Shown here: piece after piece, positions 1 to 6,793 of the stretch
Numbering within the stretch: the first letter of the stretch is position 1
Layout of the letters: each line of letters opens with the position of its first letter
Source of the DNA: an uncultured bacterium
Lineage (GTDB): Bacteria > Patescibacteriota > Gracilibacteria > UBA4473
Length of the DNA: 17,174 bases
Assembly: GCA_947311285.1 (NCBI GenBank)
Contig: CAMZKS010000002.1
Span: 1 to 17,174, forward strand
Direction: 5' to 3'
Program-made: the position numbers and the translations under genes
Notes under the pieces: generated by a model
Told to the model about the DNA's origin: nothing
Databases searched by the model: none
The model's input: only the letters and a program-made list of their open reading frames with translations

Positions 1-1910
1 CCGGGAGGGGTTACAAAATTATTAGTACTAGCGTTTGTGCCAGAAAGTAAATCAACAGGACTGGCGCTTTGAATTGTGCTAACAACAGGTGTTACTTTGT
101 TCGTAAAGGGTTTTTCGATAAAAGTAACCGGAAAAACAACGGCATCTTTCGTGCCTAATCGGTCACGAATCACTAATTGCACTTGGTAGGTTCCTGGTTT
201 TAAGCGTAAATTTACTCGCGAGGTTCTGTATTTAATCTGTGGTAATCCTTGTACGGTCCACTCGTAAGTTAGTTTTCGTCCCTCACTAGCACTGCCGTCT
301 AAAATAATACTTAGGTTTTCAGTTTGAGTACGATGAGAAACTTTAACGTTCGTTTTTGGAGGTGTCACTGGTAAAATAGTCATCACTTTTGTAATTTCTT
401 TGGTACGGCCTTGAGGGTCTCTAATTTGCATACGAACTTTGTAGTCGCCGGGTTTGTCATAAACCCACCACCAGCTACGCTGATTTCTAAATTCGCTGTC
501 CCAAACACCATCCGCGTCCGAATCAAATCGAACTTCAATTAATTGTTCAGATTCTGGGTCATTGGCTTTTGCGGTGTAAGTGACGCGTTCACCCACACAG
601 TTATTCGTTTGGGTGAAATTTAAATTACCCATTGGGGCTCGGTTTTGCTCAATGTAAACGGGCAGGGCGTAGGTTAGACTTTTAAAATTTTTCGTGGTAA
701 TTCTCGGTAGAGCTTCAACCTGAACCACAAAATTTCCGGCTTGGTTAAAGGTATGCGCCACAAACGTGTCTTCGTTAAAATCAGTATCCCATTGCCCATC
801 ACCTTCAAAATCCCAACGATAGGTAAACGATTGGTTTCTACTGGTAAAACCTTCTGGGCGTACGGTAAATCGCAACTTGTCCGTGGCGGTTGCAATAGCG
901 TAATCTGTTGCTTGGGTGCGTCGGCCTCGATCACTTATGTTCTGCCAAAAAACTTTTAGAAATTGATCATTTGGTTTGGCCTGAATATTAACGATGGTGT
1001 TGGTTTCAAGACAATCGTTTGGGGCAGAAACGCGGCAATGCCGGAGCGTAATCGTTTTTTTGCCACTGCTTTTAAACACGTAATTTATTTTTTCTTTTCC
1101 GGGGATCGTACGGCCCTCAATCACCCACTCTAAAAAACTATTTTTCGTTGTCTGGGTTTTGCTCGCATCTAGGCTAAGATTCGTATTTTCTTTAATAACT
1201 GCCGAGCGAGGCACAACTTCAATTACGGGTGGTTTTAGCGTGTTTCTAGGTACGGATACAAATGAAGTCTGCGTGTTTTGTGAGCGATGGACTAAGCCTG
1301 AACGAACATCAAGCCCACGTGCACGAATAATTTTTCCGTCTTCAAACTTAACTTCAACGGTGTGAAATGATTTTCCGGCTTGTGGCGTGAAACTTGTTTT
1401 TAAGTTATTTAAATAGCGGGTGTCCCAGTGACCATCAGAATTGAAATCCCAGCGGGATTGCAGCTTGTCACGGTTAATATTATTTCCAAAGACAGTGGCT
1501 TCGTAAACAACACTCTGCCCCAGATCTGGAGTTAGGGTAGAAACTTTAATTCGTACCGATTGTTGCTGCGATTCACGCACGGTGTAGCGATGTCCAGAAA
1601 TCGTTATTAAGCCGGTATTACGATCGCGAATAATAACTTCCGCCGTAGCATTTCCGGTTTCAATGGGCCGAAATTTAAAGATCGGGTTTCGGCTAAAAGT
1701 CGTTCGGGGTAATTTTGAATCGGTTCTAAATTGATATTCTAAATCTTGATTGTCGCCATTCATGTTTCGACTTTGGCTTGCATCCAGTACAAATTCAGTT
1801 TGCAGACTACCGGTGGTAGGGATTAAGCTGGCACTCACTTGTGGCGCAGATTGGGCTTGAACCAACAAAGGAGTGAGAAGTAGTGTGCAGAGAGAAAGTA
1901 GCTTCTTCAT
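1..1910 (-). CDS. Secreted PKD-type repeat protein (C-terminus beyond the window)
   Basis: At least 636 residues, open to the left edge, so the stop is not in the window. Residues 1-19 form a short signal peptide (MKK, then a Leu-rich core, then VQA|Q), so the protein is exported. The rest is beta-rich with repeated PKD-like modules. The WDF-type motif with DG spacing occurs three times: DFNSDGHWDT near residues 155-164, DFEGDGQWDT near 367-376 and FDSDADGVWD near 462-471. Each is followed by a strand of the 'G.y.V.v.v.D..G' type, such as PGDYKVRMQIRD. The acidic D-x-D/N-x-DG pattern could bind calcium (inference). PKD modules in bacteria usually serve extracellular protein or carbohydrate contacts. 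No catalytic domain is visible in the part present. No Shine-Dalgarno motif precedes the ATG at 1910-1908. The gene is divergent from folB across 96 bp. Confidence is high for a real secreted gene and moderate for the PKD label. Confidence 0.85.
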   Translation of the reverse strand, partial: MKKLLSLCTLLLTPLLVQAQSAPQVSASLIPTTGSLQTEFVLDASQSRNMNGDNQDLEYQFRTDSKLPRTTFSRNPIFKFRPIETGNATAEVIIRDRNTGLITISGHRYTVRESQQQSVRIKVSTLTPDLGQSVVYEATVFGNNINRDKLQSRWDFNSDGHWDTRYLNNLKTSFTPQAGKSFHTVEVKFEDGKIIRARGLDVRSGLVHRSQNTQTSFVSVPRNTLKPPVIEVVPRSAVIKENTNLSLDASKTQTTKNSFLEWVIEGRTIPGKEKINYVFKSSGKKTITLRHCRVSAPNDCLETNTIVNIQAKPNDQFLKVFWQNISDRGRRTQATDYAIATATDKLRFTVRPEGFTSRNQSFTYRWDFEGDGQWDTDFNEDTFVAHTFNQAGNFVVQVEALPRITTKNFKSLTYALPVYIEQNRAPMGNLNFTQTNNCVGERVTYTAKANDPESEQLIEVRFDSDADGVWDSEFRNQRSWWWVYDKPGDYKVRMQIRDPQGRTKEITKVMTILPVTPPKTNVKVSHRTQTENLSIILDGSASEGRKLTYEWTVQGLPQIKYRTSRVNLRLKPGTYQVQLVIRDRLGTKDAVVFPVTFIEKPFTNKVTPVVSTIQSASPVDLLSGTNASTNNFVTPP

Positions 1911-2006
1911 GCAAAACAAATACAATTTTAAGCAAAAAAGTCAAGAGCGCTTTATGTTTTAACAAAACTTCATTTTGGATTTTAAAAAAAGAATTAAGGT
2001 ATTTTT
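1911..2006. promoter_or_regulatory. Divergent intergenic region, PKD-protein gene / folB
   Basis: This 96-bp AT-rich spacer must hold the start signals of both divergent genes. On the minus strand, TTGACT (positions 1944-1939) matches a -35 element, followed after 16 bp by the weak -10 TATTTG. On the plus strand, AAGG about 8 bases before the folB ATG is a plausible ribosome-binding site. No clear plus-strand promoter stands out. Confidence 0.35.
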
Positions 2007-2336
2007 ATGCACTACCATTTAAAAAACATCGAAGTTGAGGCGAGGTTGGGGGTTTATGAATCAGAAAAACTAGCTCCACAAAAAATATTAGTAAGTGTTG
2101 AATATGACTTTGACAGTGGTGTTTCGGCTCAGTCAGATAATTTAGAGGACACCATCGATTATTCACGCATTGAAGCCTTGTTGCACGAAGTGTGTGTGTC
2201 TAAGCACTTTGAATTACTAGAAACGCTTCACTCAGATTTAGTTTTAACTTTAAAAAGGAAGTTTCCTCAACTCAAAAACTTAACCGTACAAATAGAGAAA
2301 TTCCCTTTTTCTCGCGGGAGTTTGGTGGTTAAATAA
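2007..2336 (+). CDS. folB: Dihydroneopterin aldolase
   Basis: A 109-residue protein of normal FolB length. It catalyses retro-aldol cleavage of 7,8-dihydroneopterin to 6-hydroxymethyl-dihydropterin and glycolaldehyde in cytoplasmic folate synthesis. The family hallmarks are present in order: GVYESEK with E20, IDYSRI with Y52, LLETLHSDL with E72, and the C-terminal VQIEKFPFSRGS with K98. They line up, offset by two, with the E22/Y54/E74/K100 set I recall for the Staphylococcus aureus enzyme, so the active site looks intact. The start is the ATG at 2007, preceded by AAGG at about 8 bases. The gene stands alone, with no other folate gene in the window, and its stop overlaps the terminator of the opposing tRNA. 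Related FolX epimerases have a similar fold, but the catalytic set fits FolB. Confidence 0.88.
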   Translation: MHYHLKNIEVEARLGVYESEKLAPQKILVSVEYDFDSGVSAQSDNLEDTIDYSRIEALLHEVCVSKHFELLETLHSDLVLTLKRKFPQLKNLTVQIEKFPFSRGSLVVK

Positions 2337-2356
2337 AAAAATCCGCAAAATGCGGA
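2335..2356 (-). terminator. Rho-independent terminator of tRNA-Thr
   Basis: Read on the minus strand, a 6-bp stem TCCGCA/TGCGGA with a TTT loop (2356-2342) is followed directly by a run of seven T. It lies about 10 bases past the tRNA 3' end and overlaps the folB stop codon on the other strand. The plus strand has no T-run after the hairpin, so termination is expected for the tRNA only. Confidence 0.75.
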
Positions 2357-2365
2357 AGTTTAAAC

Positions 2366-2441
2366 TGGAGCCACCTAACGGGATCGAACCGTTGACCTGC
2401 GGGTTACAAATCCGCTGCTCTACCAGCTGAGCTAAGGTGGC
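2366..2441 (-). tRNA. tRNA-Thr (anticodon UGU)
   Basis: The RNA is 76 nt including a genome-encoded CCA end (2368-2366). The acceptor stem GCCACCT pairs with AGGTGGC, followed by discriminator U. The D-stem GCTC/GAGC and the T-arm AACGG-TTCGATC-CCGTT are complete. The anticodon loop TTTGTAA places UGU at positions 34-36, which reads ACA (Thr). The anticodon stem GCGGA/CCCGC has four good pairs and an A31-C39 mismatch next to the loop. A terminator follows and a promoter-like sequence precedes it, so it looks like a single-gene transcription unit. Confidence 0.95.
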
Positions 2442-2454
2442 ACTTTTAAGGCAC

Positions 2455-2468
2455 GCTGTAATTACAGC
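2455..2468. repeat. 14-bp perfect palindrome upstream of tRNA-Thr
   Basis: GCTGTAATTACAGC is a perfect inverted repeat lying 13 bases upstream of the tRNA 5' end. It falls just downstream of the proposed -10 box, so it would sit at the start of the tRNA transcript. It could be an operator or a leader hairpin removed by RNase P. A chance occurrence is possible. Confidence 0.4.
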
Positions 2469-2474
2469 TTAAAG

Positions 2475-2502
2475 ATCCTAGAAAATTTTCTTGAGATGGC
2501 AA
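2475..2502 (-). promoter_or_regulatory. Putative promoter of tRNA-Thr
   Basis: On the minus strand, TTGCCA (2502-2497) is followed after 16 bp by TAGGAT (2480-2475). These match 5 of 6 and 4 of 6 sigma-70 consensus positions. Transcription would begin near 2468. This element lies directly before the divergent acetyltransferase start. Confidence 0.45.
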
Positions 2503-2517
2503 ATTTTTTTAAGTAAG

Positions 2518-3099
2518 ATGTCTTGGTTGAATATGCCAAACACTGAACAACTTGATTCTGGTCGCCTGTATTTAAAAACTCTAAGCGAGAGCGATTGTGG
2601 TGAAATATTTCGTTTGACCACCGCGTATCCAGAGATTTCTAATTTTATGACCTGGAATCCTCCAGCGAACTATGATGAAGTGCGTCAGAAGTTTTTAGCG
2701 AACCGAAAAACGGAAGATCGTCATTTTGGAGTTTTTATTAAAGAGACGGAGGAATTTTTAGGGAAGATTACAGTTCGTAATTTTCATTTAATGCAGCAAG
2801 ATGCTGAAAAAAATTCTGTTTTTCTTAGTTTTTGGTTATCACCAGAACACCAAGGAAAGGGCTATGGAACAGAAGTTTTAACCGAAGTGTGTCGTTATTG
2901 CGTTGTGGATTTGAAAATCCGTAAAATATTTGCGGGTGTTTTCTCTGAAAATGAAGCCTCCCAAAGACTGCTTAAAAAAACAGGTTTCCGCGAAATTGGA
3001 ATTTTAAAAAAGCATTATCTTAAAAACGGAATTTTTTACGATTCGGTGCGTTATGAATTACTAAACGAAGATTTTTTGATGAATAGGGTACGGCCTTAG
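2518..3099 (+). CDS. GNAT-family N-acetyltransferase (RimJ/RimL type)
   Basis: A 193-residue protein from the ATG at 2518. It is a typical RimJ/RimL-like GNAT, which transfers acetyl from acetyl-CoA to an amino group of a protein N-terminus, amino acid or small molecule. The start RLYLKTLSESD is the usual first strand of this subfamily. HQGKGYGTE at residues 111-119 is the acetyl-CoA pyrophosphate loop (Q/R-x-x-G-x-G). SENEASQRLLKKTGF near 143-157 is the conserved helix after motif A, and the end HYLKNGIFYDSVRYEL matches the family's last strands. The substrate cannot be told from sequence. The frame is open upstream to a TTG at 2491, but the ATG at 2518 is preferred because homology begins only around residue 16. 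The gene is divergent from tRNA-Thr and followed by 89 non-coding bases. Confidence 0.85.
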   Translation: MSWLNMPNTEQLDSGRLYLKTLSESDCGEIFRLTTAYPEISNFMTWNPPANYDEVRQKFLANRKTEDRHFGVFIKETEEFLGKITVRNFHLMQQDAEKNSVFLSFWLSPEHQGKGYGTEVLTEVCRYCVVDLKIRKIFAGVFSENEASQRLLKKTGFREIGILKKHYLKNGIFYDSVRYELLNEDFLMNRVRP

Positions 3100-3132
3100 G
3101 GACGAGTCTCAATCCAAATGGGCAAATTCTTT

Positions 3133-3160
3133 TTGACTTATTCTTTAGGGGGTTTACATT
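3133..3160 (+). promoter_or_regulatory. Putative promoter of the 3189-4001 gene
   Basis: TTGACT (3133-3138, 5 of 6 consensus) and TACATT (3155-3160, 4 of 6) are separated by 16 bp in the 89-bp gap after the acetyltransferase gene. A short leader of about 20 bases would precede the ATG. There is no recognisable Shine-Dalgarno sequence. Confidence 0.4.
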
Positions 3161-3188
3161 TACCTCGACTATGTTTAGTTGATAATTA

Positions 3189-4001
3189 ATGGGTTTAGAC
3201 AATCTCTCGAGAGCAGAAGTGGAACTTAATGGTTTATTGTTTGGGAGCTTAAATAAAAGGGAAATAGATTTGTTGAGAGCGTTTCTACAGGCTGATGGTC
3301 CACAAAGAATTGCAGACTTAATTAATAATGAAAAAATTAAGGGGGGTCGGTCTAGTGCATCGAAAAACAAAGATGAACTAATCAGGTTAGGACTATTAAG
3401 GCCAACAGAGTATTGTTTAACGGTATCAGTCCCGGCGGACTTAGCTAAAGAAATAGCGATTCTTATCGTTCAGAAATTGAAGGTGCAAGTAAGCGATGAT
3501 TCTAACGGTTCTCTACTTTTAGATCTGACAAAAGTGGTAACAGATCCTGCGCTGCCTGATGTATTAGAAAGAATAAAGAGTGCAGACGCTCAGGCACATG
3601 CTGCCTCTTACAGTAATACAAAGATAAAATCTTATGAAATCCCGAAGGAGATAAGACCATTACTGGAAGAGTTATTTAAAGCCGAGGCAGAGGTAGGATC
3701 TATTCTTGAAAAGGAGAGGACTGAGACAGCTCTCCTTGGTAGTCTTAGTGAAACCTGTTTACGTATTTTAGAAGGAGTTACATTAAAGGTAGAGCCAAAT
3801 TTAAAAACAGCATCACCTGCGACTCTATCCAAGGCAAGGGAAACCTTGAGAGATCTTAATCTCATTACCACTGAGAAACAGGGTAGAAGGGTCGTTTCAA
3901 AGCTATCTAACGACGAGCTAATAAAGCCTTTTGATGTGTTTTTAAAGGCGATGAGTGAGATAGAGAAGTTGTTGACGGCAAACGCGGATACAGAGGCTTA
4001 A
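3189..4001 (+). CDS. Unrecognised protein with two winged-helix-like segments
   Basis: This 270-residue protein has no signal peptide or membrane segment and is presumably cytoplasmic. I do not recognise the family. Two regions look like winged-helix DNA-binding folds. Residues ~22-75 contain REIDLLRAFLQADG, then a helix-turn-helix-like stretch and DELIRLGLLR followed by a beta-wing. Residues ~183-245 contain SETCLRILEGV, then SKARETLRDLNLIT and a KQGRRVVSKLS wing. The middle (~90-180) is helical and acidic, possibly for dimerisation. A transcriptional regulator is a reasonable guess, not a demonstrated function. Codon use is odd: 13 of 15 arginines are AGA or AGG, against 2 of 13 in the upstream acetyltransferase gene, and ATA is frequent. 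This suggests acquisition by transfer. Its TAA shares the palindrome TTAA with the stop of the convergent FemAB-like gene. The start is the only sensible ATG and lacks a Shine-Dalgarno motif. Confidence 0.75.
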   Translation: MGLDNLSRAEVELNGLLFGSLNKREIDLLRAFLQADGPQRIADLINNEKIKGGRSSASKNKDELIRLGLLRPTEYCLTVSVPADLAKEIAILIVQKLKVQVSDDSNGSLLLDLTKVVTDPALPDVLERIKSADAQAHAASYSNTKIKSYEIPKEIRPLLEELFKAEAEVGSILEKERTETALLGSLSETCLRILEGVTLKVEPNLKTASPATLSKARETLRDLNLITTEKQGRRVVSKLSNDELIKPFDVFLKAMSEIEKLLTANADTEA

Positions 4002-5041
4002 CGAACTTTCTTCACTAGCCGATAAAGCGCATACCAAGTTTTGTTCAAAACAATCTCGCGTCCGTTTGTGTAAGTATCTCTGTAGCCTCCAAAACGAGTC
4101 TTAAACTGCGTAATGCCTTTGTAAGGGTGATTGGGTTGATCTACAGGGGTAATGCCCGTGAAATCGTAAGTTTTAGCCCCTAAGGCTTTGGCTTTTAAAA
4201 TCATCGCCCATTGCAAGGCGTAAGGAGCTCTTAAATTACGTGAACTTGGGTCGGAGCTAGAGGCGCCAATGTAATAAATCGCTTTGCCATGGCACACCGT
4301 TAAAATAGCCGCCGCAACCGTTTTGCCTTGGTGATGAGCTAAACATAAATAGGTGTAAGGCTTCAAAACTTTAATAAAATTATTGTAATACGTTTTATCG
4401 TGTCCAAAAAAGCCATCACGCTTGGTTGTGTCTTGGTTTAAGGCTTCCCACTGTTTAATGTGTTTTGATTCAACTGAATTAGAATCTAATATTTCAACTC
4501 TCACTCCGGCCGTATTGGCCAAACGTAAGGCTTTGCGGCCTTGTTTTTTTGTTTGTGCGAGTAGTTCGTCTTCACTTAAATTTAAATCTAACATTAACGA
4601 ATCTGTTGGTTGAAAATTTTTTGTTGCAGACTTAATTTTTAAATTAGATTTTGTTGCAGAAATTTTGTTCCATGAATCCTCTTTCCAGTAAGGGTCAAGA
4701 CGCCAAAATAAGCCTTTATGAGTTTTAAGTTCGCGGGCAATGGCTTCCAGAAATTCGATTTTAAATTCAGGACTTTGTTCTTTTAGCACGGGGCCACGAG
4801 CCGAGTAATACCAATGAGTGCCAAAAAATCCGGTACTCATTTTTACACACCAGACGGCCCCAATCCACTGTTGGTTCTTATCTAAAGCGTAAAACCCTAG
4901 TACTTGATCACGCCCCGGGATGGTTTGTTGAAATTCTCGCCACAAAGCACACTGGTGAATTGAGCCGTGTGGCTGCTCTAAAACGAATTTGTCCCAGGCC
5001 GAGGCTTGGTCTGGGGCGTAAGACTTTAGTTCCCAAGTCAT
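3998..5041 (-). CDS. FemAB-family peptidoglycan bridge aminoacyltransferase
   Basis: A 347-residue cytoplasmic protein of the FemABX type. These enzymes use aminoacyl-tRNA to add amino acids to the stem-peptide side chain of lipid II, forming interpeptide bridges. Family marks are HGSIHQCALWREF near the N-terminus, SLMLDLNLSEDELLAQTKK then QGRKALRLA (the usual 'l..k.R..ir.A' helix), GKTVAAAILTVCHGKAIYYIGASS in the second GNAT-like fold, and near the end YDFTGITP, then YKGITQFKTRFGG. It is shorter than staphylococcal FemA/FemX (about 420), and no obvious tRNA-binding coiled coil is inserted. The ATG at 5041 lies 4 bases after the FecR-gene stop. An in-frame TTG at 5056 would instead overlap that gene by 11 bases. 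Either way the two genes look co-transcribed and translationally coupled. The added amino acid is unknown. The gene ends convergent to the 3189-4001 gene with a 4-base overlap. Confidence 0.85.
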   Translation of the reverse strand: MTWELKSYAPDQASAWDKFVLEQPHGSIHQCALWREFQQTIPGRDQVLGFYALDKNQQWIGAVWCVKMSTGFFGTHWYYSARGPVLKEQSPEFKIEFLEAIARELKTHKGLFWRLDPYWKEDSWNKISATKSNLKIKSATKNFQPTDSLMLDLNLSEDELLAQTKKQGRKALRLANTAGVRVEILDSNSVESKHIKQWEALNQDTTKRDGFFGHDKTYYNNFIKVLKPYTYLCLAHHQGKTVAAAILTVCHGKAIYYIGASSSDPSSRNLRAPYALQWAMILKAKALGAKTYDFTGITPVDQPNHPYKGITQFKTRFGGYRDTYTNGREIVLNKTWYALYRLVKKVR

Positions 5042-5045
5042 GCTT

Positions 5046-6617
5046 TTATTGGTCAAGGTTGAAGGGTGAATAAAAGACGGTTACTTTTGTTTCACTAAAT
5101 TTACCATCAGGGCCTAAGGCTTGAATATTGTAAGTGTTCTCACCTTCTTGCATATTACCGTTAACGCCTAAGGCTATGGCCGTGTATTGAAATTTAGTAT
5201 CTCCTATTCGAAACTTACGGAGCTGGAATCCATTTACTTTAACCGTATTTGTGCCGACTGGTACTTCCCCAAACAGAGTTACACGATCAGATGAAGTCTG
5301 ATAAATAGCCTTTGGGTTTTCGGCGAATAATGCAGGAGTAGTGATAACTGGCGCAGGGAAGACGTCGGGTAAAGAGTCTTTGGTTTTAGTTGGGACTGTC
5401 TCCGTAATATTTTGAGCTGTTTCGTTTGCACTGGTGGTTAGGGGCGTAGGTGTCACGACGACGCCTTCATAATTTAATCTTAGCTCTGTTACGGGCGATC
5501 GCTGTCCTTGGCGGTCAATAGCAATGATTTGGTATAGATTCTCGCCCGATTTTAGGGTATTAAATTTGGTGGCAGCAAAGTAGGTCCACTTTCGGTCTCC
5601 AGGTTGAAACTTGCTAAGTGTGTAGCCATTGACTTGAATCTGAAAAGCCTGTTTTGGGGCTGTTCCTTCAATGGTGATTGAACTTTTTGTGGCAGGAATA
5701 ACTGTATTCTCTGCTGGAGAAAGAATCACCGGCGCTGCTAACTCAGGGTTTAGCGGCGCATCTGAATCAAGTGTTTGCTCAGGTGTTTCGATTGTCGGAG
5801 CGACCGTCGGGGCGTTGCGTGCCTCTATTTTTGCGCGAGTCTCAGCTACGCCTTCGGGGTCAAACAGCTCAAGGTTTTGTAAGTGCCATTCAGACTCTAA
5901 GAATTCTGGTTCGATGATAGAAAGTGTGCTGGAGGGGTCTAATAATGTCGCCGTATCTTGATTAATAACTATTTGTTGTCCCACACTAACCGTAATGCGA
6001 TTCGCAATCTCTTTGTTTTTATCGAGCAAGTCTAATTGAACACCGCCTTTAATAAGTTTTAATTCGTCAGCATCATCAGCTACCTTTAGATTAAAGGTCG
6101 TTCCTGTTACATTTACAATCGAGTGTGGCGTGTAGATTTTAATGTCTGGCTTCTTGTCACTTTGTGCCCAAGAGGTGTTATCAATGTTGGCCCAAAGCTG
6201 TCCAGCACTTAGTTTCCAGTGTGCTGTAAATTGTCCGGATGATTTTTTCTCAAGCTTGATCAGCTCCAAACGACTGTTTTCGCCCAAAAATAAATAATTG
6301 TCTTTAAAGAAAGTAAGTTTTAGGCGCGCATTTCGAGCGGTTTGAATTTGATCGCCTTCAACAAAGTTCTGTCCGCCAAAGGCTGGAGTCCAACTACTAT
6401 CTTCGTTAGAAAGCCTGAATTCACCACGGCCTTGCAAAATTTCTAATTGAGCAGAGGCGATCTCGGTTCTTACGTTTTGAAAAAGTAAGGAAAAGAACTG
6501 GAATAATGCCCATAGAAAAAAGCCAAGCACTAATACAAACACAATAAGAGGTGTCCAATTGTGTCGTCTTCGTCGCGTATGAGCGGATCTACGGTAGCGT
6601 CTTGACCTTGGTTTCAT
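5046..6617 (-). CDS. FecR-domain membrane protein with two Ig-like repeats
   Basis: A 523-residue single-pass membrane protein. Residues 1-20 are strongly basic (Arg-rich) and 22-46 are hydrophobic, giving an N-in signal anchor with the rest outside. Residues ~58-198 are a FecR domain: EGDQIQTARNARLKLTFF, then LGENSRLELIKLE, then KLSAGQLWANI, then TPHSIVNVTGTTFNLKV. A Pro/Thr-rich linker (~265-292) follows. Two homologous Ig-like repeats of about 90-98 residues come next (~295-384 and ~421-518), each with VNG[YF]xLxKFxxGD (329-341 and 461-473) and GEN.Y.I.A.D..G. FecR proper is an anti-sigma regulator, but no sigma-factor gene or N-terminal anti-sigma helix is present here. This FecR domain is therefore more likely a cell-surface binding module. 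Coupling to a FemAB-like gene suggests a cell-envelope role. The start ATG (6617-6615) has no clear Shine-Dalgarno sequence. Confidence 0.85.
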   Translation of the reverse strand: MKPRSRRYRRSAHTRRRRHNWTPLIVFVLVLGFFLWALFQFFSLLFQNVRTEIASAQLEILQGRGEFRLSNEDSSWTPAFGGQNFVEGDQIQTARNARLKLTFFKDNYLFLGENSRLELIKLEKKSSGQFTAHWKLSAGQLWANIDNTSWAQSDKKPDIKIYTPHSIVNVTGTTFNLKVADDADELKLIKGGVQLDLLDKNKEIANRITVSVGQQIVINQDTATLLDPSSTLSIIEPEFLESEWHLQNLELFDPEGVAETRAKIEARNAPTVAPTIETPEQTLDSDAPLNPELAAPVILSPAENTVIPATKSSITIEGTAPKQAFQIQVNGYTLSKFQPGDRKWTYFAATKFNTLKSGENLYQIIAIDRQGQRSPVTELRLNYEGVVVTPTPLTTSANETAQNITETVPTKTKDSLPDVFPAPVITTPALFAENPKAIYQTSSDRVTLFGEVPVGTNTVKVNGFQLRKFRIGDTKFQYTAIALGVNGNMQEGENTYNIQALGPDGKFSETKVTVFYSPFNLDQ

Positions 6618-6793
6618 TCATTTGATATTGTCTAAAAATTCAGTGCTGGTGCAAGCTTTTCGGGTGATTCTGTGCTCATTGTTAAATGAATTAATTGTTT
6701 TTAGGGGCTTAAATACCGGAGTTTGCAAGGTCTTTAGTTTCGTTTTTTTTGCGTCGCTGTGTTAACCGTTCTATACTTCTATGGAAAATAAAT
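6618..6793. promoter_or_regulatory. Divergent intergenic region, FecR gene / surface-protein operon
   Basis: These 176 bases drive both the minus-strand FecR-FemAB unit and the plus-strand surface-protein operon. The best plus-strand promoter is listed separately. For the minus strand, TTGCAC followed after 16 bp by GACAAT is possible but weak. An imperfect 10-bp direct repeat, ATTCAGTGCT (6638-6647) and ATTCTGTGCT (6667-6676), with one mismatch and centres 29 bp apart, could be a regulator site. Apart from this I see no hairpin or riboswitch. Confidence 0.4.
6749..6777 (+). promoter_or_regulatory. Putative promoter of the surface-protein operon
   Basis: TATACT (6772-6777) matches the -10 consensus at 5 of 6 positions. 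It lies 17 bp after TTGCGT (6749-6754), a weak -35. Transcription would start near 6784, leaving a very short leader before the ATG at 6794, with GGAAA about 9 bases before it as a weak ribosome-binding site. Confidence 0.45.

Noticed and set aside
2491..2517. Upstream TTG start extending the acetyltransferase by 9 residues
   Set aside because: The extra residues overlap the tRNA promoter region, show no family similarity and have no ribosome-binding site. The ATG at 2518 is preferred.
5671..5961. Open frame of 96 codons on the plus strand inside the FecR gene
   Set aside because: It lies fully opposite a well-supported coding frame and its product is low-complexity Ser/Gly/Val-rich without a recognisable family. 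It is a shadow frame, as are the frames at 741-959, 1159-1365 and 10674-10919.
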